Source: a bacterium (GTDB lineage: Bacteria > Vulcanimicrobiota > Xenobia > Xenobiales > Xenobiaceae). Taken from it: a stretch of DNA of 28,562 nucleotides. The translations under genes and the position numbers were made by a program. The notes beneath the pieces are model-generated. The model was not told the DNA's origin and made no database searches. It was given only the letters and a program-made list of their open reading frames with translations. Location of the stretch: positions 1 to 28,562 of the forward strand of contig JALHDH010000032.1 in the NCBI GenBank assembly GCA_022839105.1, read 5' to 3'. How positions within the stretch are numbered: position 1 is the first letter of the stretch; every line of letters starts with the position of its first letter. Below are positions 17,501 through 24,794 of the stretch, piece by piece.

Positions 17501-17994
17501 TGCGTCGGGCTCGCAAGGGGCTCAAGGGGGTGGCGCCCAGGACCCGGGACGAGGGGCTCCTGGCCCTGGCGCAGGCCTGGCTGGCGCTGGAGCGCTTCGA
17601 GGAGGCCCGAGGGGCCCTGGCCGAGCTGGCGGATCGCGAGTTGCGCATCCAGGGCCGCGTCCTGCTGGCCCGGGCGCTGGTGAGGACCCGGCCCGAAGAG
17701 GCCTTGGACCTGCTGCGGCGCATCCCGGTCCTGGAAGAGCGCATGCGGGGGGTGCGCGAGTGCACCCTGGAGCTGTCCCGGGAGGTGCTGGCCTCGCGGC
17801 GCGAAGAGGTCCTGGACACCCTGGCGGGGCTGACCCTGCTGGCCGTGGAGGATGAGGCCACCGCCGACGTCCTGGCGGGCCGCTGGGTCAACCTGATCGC
17901 CGACCGTCAGGCGGTGATCGACTCGCTCCGCAAGATCGGCTATCCGATGGAGGACCTCATGGCCGGTCGTCTTCCCGAGGGCGGCGAAGCCTGA
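14557..17994 (+). CDS. Large STAND-type NTPase with helical (TPR-like) repeats
   Basis: A 1145-residue protein starts at ATG 14557 with TTGGAG 5 nt upstream. Residues 35-50 hold a Walker A motif, GEPGVGKT (40-47). RLVLVD at 115-120 is a Walker B strand, and VLVVIATRPG (144-153) fits a sensor strand with arginine. A winged-helix-like region follows (about 250-330, SLVDFLGISATRVRRVLGWL), as in STAND/NACHT ATPases. Residues about 380-1100 are arginine-, alanine- and leucine-rich helical hairpins resembling TPRs, for example ALGWLALARHESRDLRGAHE. STAND proteins are ligand-sensing switches that oligomerise, in regulation (MalT) or defence (Avs). No effector domain was seen at either end. Codon use matches the core genome. 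The function is unknown. Its stop is 2 bp before the next start. Confidence 0.8.
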   Translation: MPSSKSPRRPPESAQPTREWLQSKLEEALDEGVSTWVLVGEPGVGKTAFLRGLAQSFPGSPIVEIRRPLGTHRAHGFWAALLGQLDLGGSRVPEPAHEAARWASDHLPPWDGGVRLVLVDSLERAPELVDSSGFAGLDRNLSGVLVVIATRPGAHLDALCAGGARLFCLDPACPENLAELKGWVSSQKGCEAPETVEAVVRHSGGNFLVARHLVSALQHKLLAVHDLALTPPSLESALAALWDEILDHAPTDLHDEIVQVACALCEAGEPLPATSLVDFLGISATRVRRVLGWLRPLLRHCDSGYRLFHPRMDDFLSRRFRRDLVQVHEQVISFFREAYPSWEEMDDRYGWFYLGHHCDRFARTSRRRDFSVLHWLGEGPFVKAKLARTGSLEAVLEDLRRCLRAALEERDLPRIVSYALRLPRLRAREAAHGLHELADRGNFELARERARLLHREASRLQAFLLLAWQAAEEGNLEGARELLDEAGRVLLHDLPDEAGTLFVAILTELARHLGAEEVLRVLANGRFPNRSASYGLRLARSERLPREVRVKALEAALELARQIEDEAEREHAQAGLSWELASLGVRRKKSPAHPPEPPEDPEGLEEALAEFRNSPEPGEAFRGLLEAASRWRWEPRRGAALVFLASEAARRSQEEWVGPALEELAGTLVGIQAPDERHRTLVGVLRAVSGRPRESGWQGLLKRLEAVAETLEELPLRARALGWLALARHESRDLRGAHETLHQAAILALRIPNLEERARVLSVLAGCAAGAGHSARARDLAFHALKAWESPSETRIDSETRSALAMGVAAGVTRERSLELFHTSANAARELPDLRLRANLLCALAQGLARLGEEAWARKLQDQALGAARALEPGVAQSVTLAALAIQESSWGDVARAAQVTREAEQAARAEERIGLRCEAFLAVAAAHRVAADEAGAQGLIREALAELERLPLQELAPALALRQAAGLVRDGQSAEALMDLLRRARKGLKGVAPRTRDEGLLALAQAWLALERFEEARGALAELADRELRIQGRVLLARALVRTRPEEALDLLRRIPVLEERMRGVRECTLELSREVLASRREEVLDTLAGLTLLAVEDEATADVLAGRWVNLIADRQAVIDSLRKIGYPMEDLMAGRLPEGGEA

Positions 17995-17996
17995 GC

Positions 17997-18653
17997 ATGG
18001 TCAGCCTGGAGACCCGTCGCCTGGTCGTCCGACACGGACGGGTGGGCGATGCTCCGGCCGTGACGCGATACGTCCGCGAGAACCAGGAGTTCCTGGCCCC
18101 CTGGGAACCCTCCAGGCCGCCAGCCTGGTTCACCGAGGACTACTGGCGCGTGCGCCTGGCCCTGGATGTCCGGGAATACTTCCAGGATCGCTCGCTGCGT
18201 CTCTTCCTCTTCCCCCGGGAGTCCCCCGGGGAGGTGGCGGGGGTGGTCCACTTCACCAGCGTGGTCCGGGGCTCTTTTCAGGCCTGCCACCTGGGCTACG
18301 CCCTGGGGGAACGGTTCGTCGGGAAGGGCCTCATGACCGAGGCGCTCGAGGCCGCGCTGGACTTCGTCTTCGGCCAGATGCACCTGCATCGGGTCATGGC
18401 CGCGCACCTTCCCGAGAATGCCCGCAGCGCGGCTGTCCTGAAGAGGCTTGGCTTCCAGGTCGAGGGGCTGGCTCGGGACTACCTGCTGATCGCGGGGCGC
18501 TGGCGCGACCACGTGCTGAACTCCAGGCTGGCCCCGGACTGGCGATGCGATCCGGAGGATTCCTACCTGGTCATGGAACCCGGGTCGAAGGTCAGTCCAG
18601 GACGCCCTTCAGACGCAGGTGGTCGGTCAGGACCATGTGATCCCGCTTCTTGA
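17997..18653 (+). CDS. rimJ: RimJ/RimL-type GNAT N-acetyltransferase
   Basis: Probably acetylates the N-terminal amino group of a ribosomal protein (S5 in the E. coli RimJ case) using acetyl-CoA. Starts at ATG 17997, 2 bp after the NTPase gene, so probably co-transcribed. Family-like blocks run in order: ENQEFLAPWEPSRP, VVHFTSVVRGSFQACHLGYAL, the acetyl-CoA-binding GERFVGKGLMTEALE, LHRVMAAHLPENARSAAVL, KRLGFQVEGLARDYLLIAG and WRDHVLN. The protein has 218 residues, about 24 more than E. coli RimJ. The extra residues are the C-terminal tail that overlaps the convergent 74-residue gene, so the tail is probably not functional. The exact substrate is inferred from family similarity. Confidence 0.88.
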   Translation: MVSLETRRLVVRHGRVGDAPAVTRYVRENQEFLAPWEPSRPPAWFTEDYWRVRLALDVREYFQDRSLRLFLFPRESPGEVAGVVHFTSVVRGSFQACHLGYALGERFVGKGLMTEALEAALDFVFGQMHLHRVMAAHLPENARSAAVLKRLGFQVEGLARDYLLIAGRWRDHVLNSRLAPDWRCDPEDSYLVMEPGSKVSPGRPSDAGGRSGPCDPAS

Positions 18654-18816
18654 GCTCCTCGCGGTCGGCGCCCTCCAGGACCCCCTTCTCCACCAGCACG
18701 TCCAGGAGATCCGTGTAGCGGGGGTGGTAGGAGGAGCCCATCAGCTCGTTCATGTCCGCGCTGGTCAGGATCGACTTGTCGACCAGGGCCGAGATGAGGT
18801 GGAAGAGGTCTGCCAT
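18592..18816 (-). CDS. Small conserved-looking protein, unknown
   Basis: A 74-residue reverse-strand protein starts at ATG 18816. AGGAG lies 5 nt upstream, a strong site that supports it as a real gene. It is charged and helical (DLFHLISALVDKSILTSADMNELMG, then YTDLLDVLVEKGVLEGADREELKKR), with no transmembrane segment. The repeated pattern of a short helix, a loop and 'L(T/E)xAD' suggests two similar helical halves. I do not recognise a family. It overlaps the 3' end of rimJ tail-to-tail by 62 bp; the rimJ part in the overlap is the nonconserved tail. Confidence 0.65.
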   Translation of the reverse strand: MADLFHLISALVDKSILTSADMNELMGSSYHPRYTDLLDVLVEKGVLEGADREELKKRDHMVLTDHLRLKGVLD

Positions 18817-19031
18817 GCGTTCTCCTAGCCTCGGGAGATCCGGGTGCCTCTCCGGCGGGGCGGACCAGGGACCCGGCGCTCCGTGTAGATTTTGAGCCCT
18901 CTTCGATCTCCGTGCGAATGGACCTGCGATGTTTCGGCGGGACCGGGCAGGATAGGAACCGACCTGGACCTGCCGAAGCCCACGTCCCGGTCGGATCTGG
19001 CCGGACCCGGGATCTGGACCAGGAGGAAGTC
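18817..19031. other. Divergent intergenic region upstream of the 74-residue gene and the ATP-grasp gene
   Basis: About 215 bp with no supported gene. It should hold promoters for both flanking genes. An in-frame upstream ATG (18912) for the ATP-grasp gene lies here, but the sequence it would encode is low complexity and was not used. Confidence 0.35.
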
Positions 19032-20414
19032 GTGGAGATTGCCCTGGAGGAGCTGGAACGCAGGGCGGCCGCCAGCGAGGCGCGCCGCCTGGAAGCGGTC
19101 CGGCGTTACGACTCTCTTCTGAACCAGTCCGGTCCTCTGGCCTTCGCCGAGGATCTCCAGCAGGAGCTCCGCAGCCGCTGCGTCCTCTTCGGGGAGCGCC
19201 TGGTCTGCCCGTTCCTGCGCCCCGGCCTGATCACCCGCGAACACTTCGAGCTGCTCGACCGCGCCGTCGGAGGAGTGGTCGGCGCCATGCAGGCCCTGGT
19301 CCCGGCCATCCTGGCCTCCGAGGATCTCAAGGCCTTCCTCGGATTCAGCGAAGGGGAGCGCCGCCTTCTGGAGATCGATCCGGGCTATCCCGAGGTCTCC
19401 GTCTCTTCGCGCCTGGACAGCTTCCTGGGCGGGGGGACCTGCCGCTTCGTCGAGTACAATGCCGAGTGTCCCGCAGGCATCGGTTATGGCGACATCATGC
19501 TGGAGACCTTCCTTCAATCCCGGGTGATGCGGCGCTTCGTCGAAGAGCATCCGGTGCGCGCGCCCTTCTGCCGCGAGCGCCTGCTGCAGGCGCTGCTGGA
19601 ATCCTACTCGCGCTGGGGGGGACGCGAAGAGCCGGTCCTGGCGGTGATCGACTACGACGGGCTGCCCACGCGCCACGAGTTCGGGATCCTGCAGCGCTTC
19701 TTCCAGAGTCGGGGCTTGAGGGCCCTGGTGGCGGACCCCCGCAAGCTCGAATACCGGGGCGGATTCCTGCGCCACGAGGGGCAGCCCATCCACCTGGTGT
19801 ACCGCCGTCTGCTGACCAACGAGTACCTGGAGCGGGACGTGGAGTGCCGCCCGGTCTTCGAGGCCTACCGCGACCGGCGCGTCTGCCTGGTCAACTCGTT
19901 CCGCTCCAAGCTTCTGCACAAGAAGGCCATCTTCGCGCTTCTGACCGACCCCGAATTCCGCCCTCTCCTGTCGGCGTCCCAGCAGCAGGCCGTCCAGGCC
20001 CATGTCCCCTGGACCCGTCGGGTCGGAGATTTCCGGACCACCGGTCCGCAGGGCGAGCCGGTCGAGCTTCTGGAGCATATCCGAAGGAATCGCGAGGAAC
20101 TGGTCCTCAAGCCCAATGACCTGTACGGCGGGGAGGGGATTCACGTCGGCTGGGAGCGCACCGACCAGGAGTGGGAAGCCGATATCCAGCAGGCCCTCAA
20201 GGAGGATGTCGTGGTCCAGCAGCGCGTCGGGATCGTGCGCGAGACCTACCCCATCTTCGATGGGCGGCAGGTCGACTGGGCACGATTCACCGTGGACATG
20301 GACCCCTTCGTCTTCGCGGGCCGGGCTGAGGGCCTCATGACCCGCCTGGCGGCTTCCTCGCTGTGCAACGTGACGGCGGGGGGCGGCGTGGTGCCCTGCT
20401 TCATCCTCGACTGA
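19032..20414 (+). CDS. Circularly permuted ATP-grasp enzyme, substrate unknown
   Basis: The start is placed at GTG 19032, with AGGAGG 5 nt upstream, giving 460 residues. Motifs of the circularly permuted ATP-grasp superfamily are FVEYNAECPAGIGYGD, HLVYRRLLTNEYLERD, LVNSFRSKLLHKKAIFALL, ELVLKPNDLYGGEGIHVGWE and QQRVGIVRETYP. Such enzymes use ATP to join a carboxylate to an amine or similar nucleophile, as in glutathionylspermidine synthase or peptide-forming enzymes. No adjacent gene reveals the substrate, such as an alpha-E domain or transglutaminase-like partner common with this family. It ends 32 bp before the convergent response regulator, with a shared hairpin between them. Confidence 0.85.
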   Translation: MEIALEELERRAAASEARRLEAVRRYDSLLNQSGPLAFAEDLQQELRSRCVLFGERLVCPFLRPGLITREHFELLDRAVGGVVGAMQALVPAILASEDLKAFLGFSEGERRLLEIDPGYPEVSVSSRLDSFLGGGTCRFVEYNAECPAGIGYGDIMLETFLQSRVMRRFVEEHPVRAPFCRERLLQALLESYSRWGGREEPVLAVIDYDGLPTRHEFGILQRFFQSRGLRALVADPRKLEYRGGFLRHEGQPIHLVYRRLLTNEYLERDVECRPVFEAYRDRRVCLVNSFRSKLLHKKAIFALLTDPEFRPLLSASQQQAVQAHVPWTRRVGDFRTTGPQGEPVELLEHIRRNREELVLKPNDLYGGEGIHVGWERTDQEWEADIQQALKEDVVVQQRVGIVRETYPIFDGRQVDWARFTVDMDPFVFAGRAEGLMTRLAASSLCNVTAGGGVVPCFILD

Positions 20415-20448
20415 GAAGCAGCCCGGGGCCTGCGCCCCGGGAGGCTTC
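20415..20448. terminator. Bidirectional terminator hairpin
   Basis: A perfect 8-bp stem, CCCGGGGC (20422-20429) with GCCCCGGG (20434-20441), has a 4-nt loop. It is extended by GAAGC (20415-20419) pairing with GCTTC (20444-20448) across a 2-nt internal bulge. It lies between two convergent stop codons. T-tracts are poor on both sides. Confidence 0.7.
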
Positions 20449-21139
20449 AGATCAGGCCGCGCTTGACCGCCAGCACGGCGGCCTCGGTGCGATCGTTCAC
20501 CTGCAGCTTCTGGAAGATGTTCGAGATGTGGTTCCGCACCGTGTGCTCGGAGATGTTCAGCTCCGAGGCGATGACCTTGTTGGCCTTCCCGCCTGCGACC
20601 AGCTTGAGGATCTCGGTCTCGCGAGGGCTCAGGGTGGCGAAGAGGCCGGCTTCGAACCCCTCCTTCTCGGTCATCGTGCTCAGGTTGGAGAATTCGGCCA
20701 GCAGTCGATCCGCCAGGACCGGCTCGAGGAGGTTGCCCTCGTGGTAGACCCGACGGACCGTGTCCACCAGTTCGCTCGAGCCGGTGTCCTTGGTCAGGTA
20801 GCCGCTGGCTCCGGCGCGGACGGCCTCGACGATCGAGGAGAGATCGCGCGAGATCGTCAGGATGATGATCCGGGCGCTGGCGCAGCAGGCGCGCAGCCGC
20901 CGGCAGACCTCGATGCCGTCCATGCCGGGCATGTTCAGATCCAGCAGGATCACGTCGGGAACCGCGTCGCTGGCCAGCTCGACGGCCTGGCGGCCCCCCG
21001 AGGCCTCGGCCACGACCTCGATGTCGTTGTGCTTGCGCAGCAGGCTGTGGATGCCCTCGCGGAAGAGGAGGTGGTCGTCCACCACCATCAGGCGGATATT
21101 CGGAGCATTGTCCTTTCGTCCTTGGCCTTCGCCCGGCAT
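20447..21139 (-). CDS. NarL/FixJ-type response regulator
   Basis: A cytosolic two-component transcription regulator. The start at ATG 21139 gives 230 residues; AGAGGAA upstream is a fair ribosome-binding site. The receiver domain spans residues 15-135, with acidic pocket residues VVDD (19-22), the phosphoacceptor D67 in VILLDLNMPGMDG, a threonine in IIILTIS and a lysine in YLTKD. A LuxR-type helix-turn-helix follows (about 165-228, LSPRETEILKLVAGGKANK, then SEHTVRNHISNIFQKL). All phosphorylation residues are present, so it should be activatable. No histidine kinase is encoded nearby, so the partner is unknown. Three related repeats upstream (21179-21265) could be its binding sites. Confidence 0.93.
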   Translation of the reverse strand: MPGEGQGRKDNAPNIRLMVVDDHLLFREGIHSLLRKHNDIEVVAEASGGRQAVELASDAVPDVILLDLNMPGMDGIEVCRRLRACCASARIIILTISRDLSSIVEAVRAGASGYLTKDTGSSELVDTVRRVYHEGNLLEPVLADRLLAEFSNLSTMTEKEGFEAGLFATLSPRETEILKLVAGGKANKVIASELNISEHTVRNHISNIFQKLQVNDRTEAAVLAVKRGLI

Positions 21140-21419
21140 CGCTGAAAAGTTCCTCTCATGATGAGTCTGCTGAGGTCCGGACCTTTCCGGCCCGGAGCAA
21201 GCCAAATCGCCGGAACCTCTCCGGTCCGGCGGAAACACTGCCCTGAACCTTCTCGGTCCGGCGGAGCGTTCCTGGCCGTTTCGAGGGGTTGTGGCACTCT
21301 TCCCCGCAAGGAACCGCCCGTTGCCCGGAAAGTTCCCGCCGATTCCGGTCGGGGACGGCCTCAAGCAGGGCCCCGGGCGGATCTCCGTCGAAGCCAGGGT
21401 TGATGAGCCAGCGGCCTTG
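21140..21419. promoter_or_regulatory. Divergent regulatory region with three related GC repeats
   Basis: Upstream of both the response regulator and the tRNA nucleotidyltransferase. It holds a 12-bp perfect palindrome AGGTCCGGACCT (21173-21184) and three related units. Unit 1 is GGACCTTTCCGGCCCGGA (21179-21196), unit 2 is 21213-21233 (GAACCTCTCC then GGTCCGGCGGA), and unit 3 is 21245-21265 (GAACCTTCTC then GGTCCGGCGGA). Units repeat at 34 and 32 bp, near three DNA helical turns, which fits cooperative protein binding. Confidence 0.55.
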
Positions 21420-24014
21420 TTGAAAGTCATCCTCTCCCACGCGGGCGCCGACTTCGACGCCCTGGCCTCGATGGTGGCAGCCCGGCGTCTCTACCCCGAA
21501 GCCCGGATGTTCTTCACCGGTTCTCCGGAGCCCAACGTCCGCGAGTTCGCCACCCTGCACCGCCAGCATTTCCCGGTGCATCCGGCCTCGGATTACCAGG
21601 GCGAGCCCCTGGAGCTGGTGGTCCTGGTGGACACCCGGGAACCCTCCCGTCTGGGCCCCTTCCGCTATGCGGTCAGTCAGCCCGAGGTCCAGGTCCACAT
21701 CTATGACCATCACCCTCCCACTCCGGAGGCCATCGCCGGAGACCTCGAGGAGATCGAGCGCCTGGGAGCCTCGGTCACGGTCCTTCTGCGGAAGATCCGC
21801 GAGAGGGGGCTCCCGGTCGGCTCGTTGGAGGCGACCCTGTACCTCCTGGGCCTGTATGAGGAGACGGGAAGCCTGACCTTCCCCGGCACCACCCCGGAGG
21901 ATGTCCGGATGGTGGCCTGGCTCCTGGAGCAGGGAGGCAACCTCGCGCTTCTGCCCCATTTCGTCCAGCACTCGCTCAGCCCCGAGCAGCGGGCCCTGAT
22001 GGCCGAACTGCTCAGCAACGCGCGGATGGTGCCGCTCCACGGCTTCCAGGTCCTGCTGACGGCGGCCCAGACCTCTGAATACGTCGAGGAGCTGGCGGTC
22101 CTGAGCCACCGGCTGATGGATCTGGAACGCCCGGATGTCCTGTTCACCGCCGTGCGCATGGGCCAGCGCACCTACGTGGTCGCCCGCAGCGCCCCGCACA
22201 CCGCCGATGTCGGGAGGATCATGGGCGAGCTGGGTGGGGGAGGGCATCCGACGGCGGCCTCGGCCAGCCTGCGGGACCGGGACCCCTGGGAGGTCCTCGA
22301 CGAGCTCCTGTGGATCGTGGAGGCCCGGCTTCCCCGCCGGCTGGTGGCTCGGGACCTGATGAGCACCCCCGTGGAGTGCCTGGATGCCGACGAGCGCGTG
22401 ACCGTGCAGGAGGCCGGCGAGTTCCTCCAGAGGATCGGCCACTCGGCGGTGTGCGTGCGCGAGGAGGGAAGACTCGTCGGGATGATCGCCCGCAGCGATG
22501 TGGACAAGGCGATGTTCCACGGCTTGGGCCATGCTCCCGTCCAGGCCTACATGATCCGCGACGTGGTCCGCGTGGGCCCCGAGGACTCCCTGCCCGAGAT
22601 CCAGCGGGTCCTGGTCGAGAACGATATCGGCCGGGTTCCGGTGACCGAGGGCGAGCGCCTGGTGGGCATCGTCAGCCGCACCGACGTCCTCCGGGCCCTG
22701 CACGGATTCGTGGTCATGCCGGCGGTCCGTCCGGATCCCACGCCTCCGCAGCTTCTGCGCCTCGAGCCCCGGTTGTTGTCCCTTCTGCGGCGCTGCGGGC
22801 AGATCGGCGAGGAGGTCGGCTTCGGGGTCTACGCCGTGGGCGGCTTCGTGCGGGATCTGCTGATGGAGGTCCCCAACCTGGACGTGGACCTGGTGGTGGA
22901 GGGCAACGCCATCGACTACGCCCGGCACCTGGCCGGGGTCCTGGATGGGCGCTGCAGCCCCCACGAGAAGTTCGGGACCGCGGTGGTGACCCTCCCCGAC
23001 GGACGCAAGCTGGACGTGGCCACCGCCCGCACCGAGATGTACACCCGTCCGGCCGCCCTGCCCGTGGTGCGCGGCAGCACCCTCAAACAGGATCTCTACC
23101 GCCGGGACTTCAGCATCAACGCCATGGCCTTGCGATTGCACCCGGACCATTTCGGGCGGCTGGTGGATTTCTTCGGTGCCCAGCGGGACCTGCAGTCGGG
23201 GGCCATCCGGGTGCTGCACAACCTCTCGTTCATCGACGATCCCACCCGCATCTTCCGGGCGATCCGCTTCGAGCAGCGCTTCGGCTTCCGCATGGAACCC
23301 AACACCGAGCACCTCCTGCGCGGCGCGGTGGGCCTGGAGGTCTTGTCCCTGGTCAGCCCCGAGCGGGTCCGGGACGAGTTGATGCTGATCCTCTCCGAGG
23401 CCCGACCCATTCCCGCCATCCTGCGGATGGATCGGCTCAAGGTGCTCCGGCTCCTGCATCCGGGTCTGCAACTCGACGGTCGGGATCGCCGGATCCTCGA
23501 GGATGTCGAGGAACTGCTCTCGGAATACGGCGGCCTGGTTCGAAGCGGGGCCATCCGGACCTGGCTGGTCTATCTCAACGCCCTCCTGGGACGCCTGGAC
23601 TCCGAGGAGGCCGAGCGGGTGGTCCGCCACTACCGATTCCGCTCTTCCGACTGCAAGAGGCTCATGTTGGACCGGACCCGCTCGAGTCGCAGGCTCCGCG
23701 ACCTGGCCCGAGCCCGGGCCACCGACAGCGAGATCTGGCGCGCCCTGGCCGGAATGCCCCTGGAGGCCTGCCTCTACCTGGCGGCGCGCTCCCGCTCCGA
23801 GCGGGTGGGCCGCAACGTGGGGCGCTATCTGCGCTCGCTCCGCTTCGTCGAGCCGCCGCTCTCGGGAGAGGACCTGCGCGCCCTGGGCTATCCGCCGGGA
23901 CCCGGGTATCGCGAGATCCTGGACTGGTTGCGCGACGAGAGGCTGGACGGTCGGATCATGACCCCCGGAGCGGCCCGCGAGGCGGTGCTGGCCCGCTGGC
24001 CCCTGCCTGCCTAG
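21420..24014 (+). CDS. tRNA nucleotidyltransferase with N-terminal DHH and CBS domains (CCA- or A-adding)
   Basis: Adds A, or the full CCA, to tRNA 3' ends. The start is taken as TTG 21420 because family proteins begin almost exactly at this point (KVILSHAGADFDALAS); GTG 21291 is an alternative that would add 43 unconvincing residues. This gives 864 residues. Domains in order: a DHH phosphoesterase-like domain (residues 1-300, with DHH at 96-98 and GGGGHPTAAS), two CBS domains (about 312-430), and a class II nucleotidyltransferase (from about 467) with VGGFVRDLL, the DVDLV metal-binding Asp pair, DFSINAMAL and DDPTRIFRAIRFEQR. This fusion is known in Aquificae, Geobacter-type and some other bacteria. 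The exact specificity (A or CCA) cannot be read here. Confidence 0.93.
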   Translation: MKVILSHAGADFDALASMVAARRLYPEARMFFTGSPEPNVREFATLHRQHFPVHPASDYQGEPLELVVLVDTREPSRLGPFRYAVSQPEVQVHIYDHHPPTPEAIAGDLEEIERLGASVTVLLRKIRERGLPVGSLEATLYLLGLYEETGSLTFPGTTPEDVRMVAWLLEQGGNLALLPHFVQHSLSPEQRALMAELLSNARMVPLHGFQVLLTAAQTSEYVEELAVLSHRLMDLERPDVLFTAVRMGQRTYVVARSAPHTADVGRIMGELGGGGHPTAASASLRDRDPWEVLDELLWIVEARLPRRLVARDLMSTPVECLDADERVTVQEAGEFLQRIGHSAVCVREEGRLVGMIARSDVDKAMFHGLGHAPVQAYMIRDVVRVGPEDSLPEIQRVLVENDIGRVPVTEGERLVGIVSRTDVLRALHGFVVMPAVRPDPTPPQLLRLEPRLLSLLRRCGQIGEEVGFGVYAVGGFVRDLLMEVPNLDVDLVVEGNAIDYARHLAGVLDGRCSPHEKFGTAVVTLPDGRKLDVATARTEMYTRPAALPVVRGSTLKQDLYRRDFSINAMALRLHPDHFGRLVDFFGAQRDLQSGAIRVLHNLSFIDDPTRIFRAIRFEQRFGFRMEPNTEHLLRGAVGLEVLSLVSPERVRDELMLILSEARPIPAILRMDRLKVLRLLHPGLQLDGRDRRILEDVEELLSEYGGLVRSGAIRTWLVYLNALLGRLDSEEAERVVRHYRFRSSDCKRLMLDRTRSSRRLRDLARARATDSEIWRALAGMPLEACLYLAARSRSERVGRNVGRYLRSLRFVEPPLSGEDLRALGYPPGPGYREILDWLRDERLDGRIMTPGAAREAVLARWPLPA

Positions 24015-24149
24015 AAGCCTTGCTTCCGGGGCTGCCCCCCGCCCGCATGGAAGCCCCGCCTCCCGGCTCTGGCCCGCTGGTTCCCGCCCGGTCGCCCCCG
24101 CCCTCCCGGCGGAGGACTCCTCGGCCCCGGTGTGGAAGCCCGCGCCCCC

Positions 24150-24794
24150 ATGATCACCACCCTCGTCTGGTTCCTCCTGGTCTTCCTTTCCATCCTGGTG
24201 GCCTTCTCGGTTCACGAGTACGCCCACGGGAGGATGGCCTACTGGCTGGGGGATCCGACCCCGAAATACGAGGGGCGCCTGACCCTCAATCCCCTGCTGC
24301 ACCTGGACCTGGTCGGCGCGGTGGTCCTCTTCTTCAGCCTGGCCACCACCGGGGGGCGCGTGGTGGTGGGCTGGGGCAAGCCCGTGCAGTTCAACTCGGA
24401 CGCCCTGCGCGATCCGATCCGGGACGGGGCCCTGATCGCCTTCGCCGGTCCCGGTTCCAACCTGATCCTGGCCATCCTGGCCGGGGTTCCGGTGAAGCTG
24501 GGCCTTCTCAGGGCCCTGCCCCTGGCCGAGGATGCCCTGACCATCCTGACCGCCGTCAACATCGCCCTCTTCATCTTCAACCTGATCCCCTTCCCGCCGC
24601 TGGACGGCTGGAAGATCCTCCAGGCCTTCATGCCGCGCTCCTTTGCCTGGGACATGAAGCGCTTCGAGGCCCGGGCCGGCATGATCCCGCTCTTCTGCCT
24701 GATGGGCCTCATCTTCTTCTTCGGCTCCTATATCCTGGGGCCGCCCTATGCCTTCCTGATGGAGGTGCTGGCCGGACGGATGCCCCTGCGGTGA
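24150..24794 (+). CDS. Site-2-protease-like M50 zinc metalloprotease
   Basis: An integral-membrane protease. The start is taken as ATG 24150; GTG 24132 is an alternative adding 6 residues. From ATG 24150 the protein has 214 residues. The first hydrophobic helix contains HEYAH at residues 22-26 (zinc ligands H22 and H26, catalytic E23). NLIPFPPLDG at 144-153 provides the third ligand, D152. About five hydrophobic segments are seen, and GWGKPVQFN is typical of the short PDZ-less subfamily. The 135-bp gap before it holds only GC-rich noncoding DNA. Its stop overlaps the GTG of scpA (GTGA), so the two are coupled. In Geobacter-like genomes M50, trpS, scpA and scpB are neighbours; trpS is absent here. 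The substrate is unknown. Confidence 0.92.
   Translation: MITTLVWFLLVFLSILVAFSVHEYAHGRMAYWLGDPTPKYEGRLTLNPLLHLDLVGAVVLFFSLATTGGRVVVGWGKPVQFNSDALRDPIRDGALIAFAGPGSNLILAILAGVPVKLGLLRALPLAEDALTILTAVNIALFIFNLIPFPPLDGWKILQAFMPRSFAWDMKRFEARAGMIPLFCLMGLIFFFGSYILGPPYAFLMEVLAGRMPLR

Noticed and set aside
21156..24302. A 1048-residue reverse-strand open frame over the tRNA nucleotidyltransferase
   Set aside because: Low-complexity composition and no motif; the forward strand encodes an obvious multidomain enzyme.
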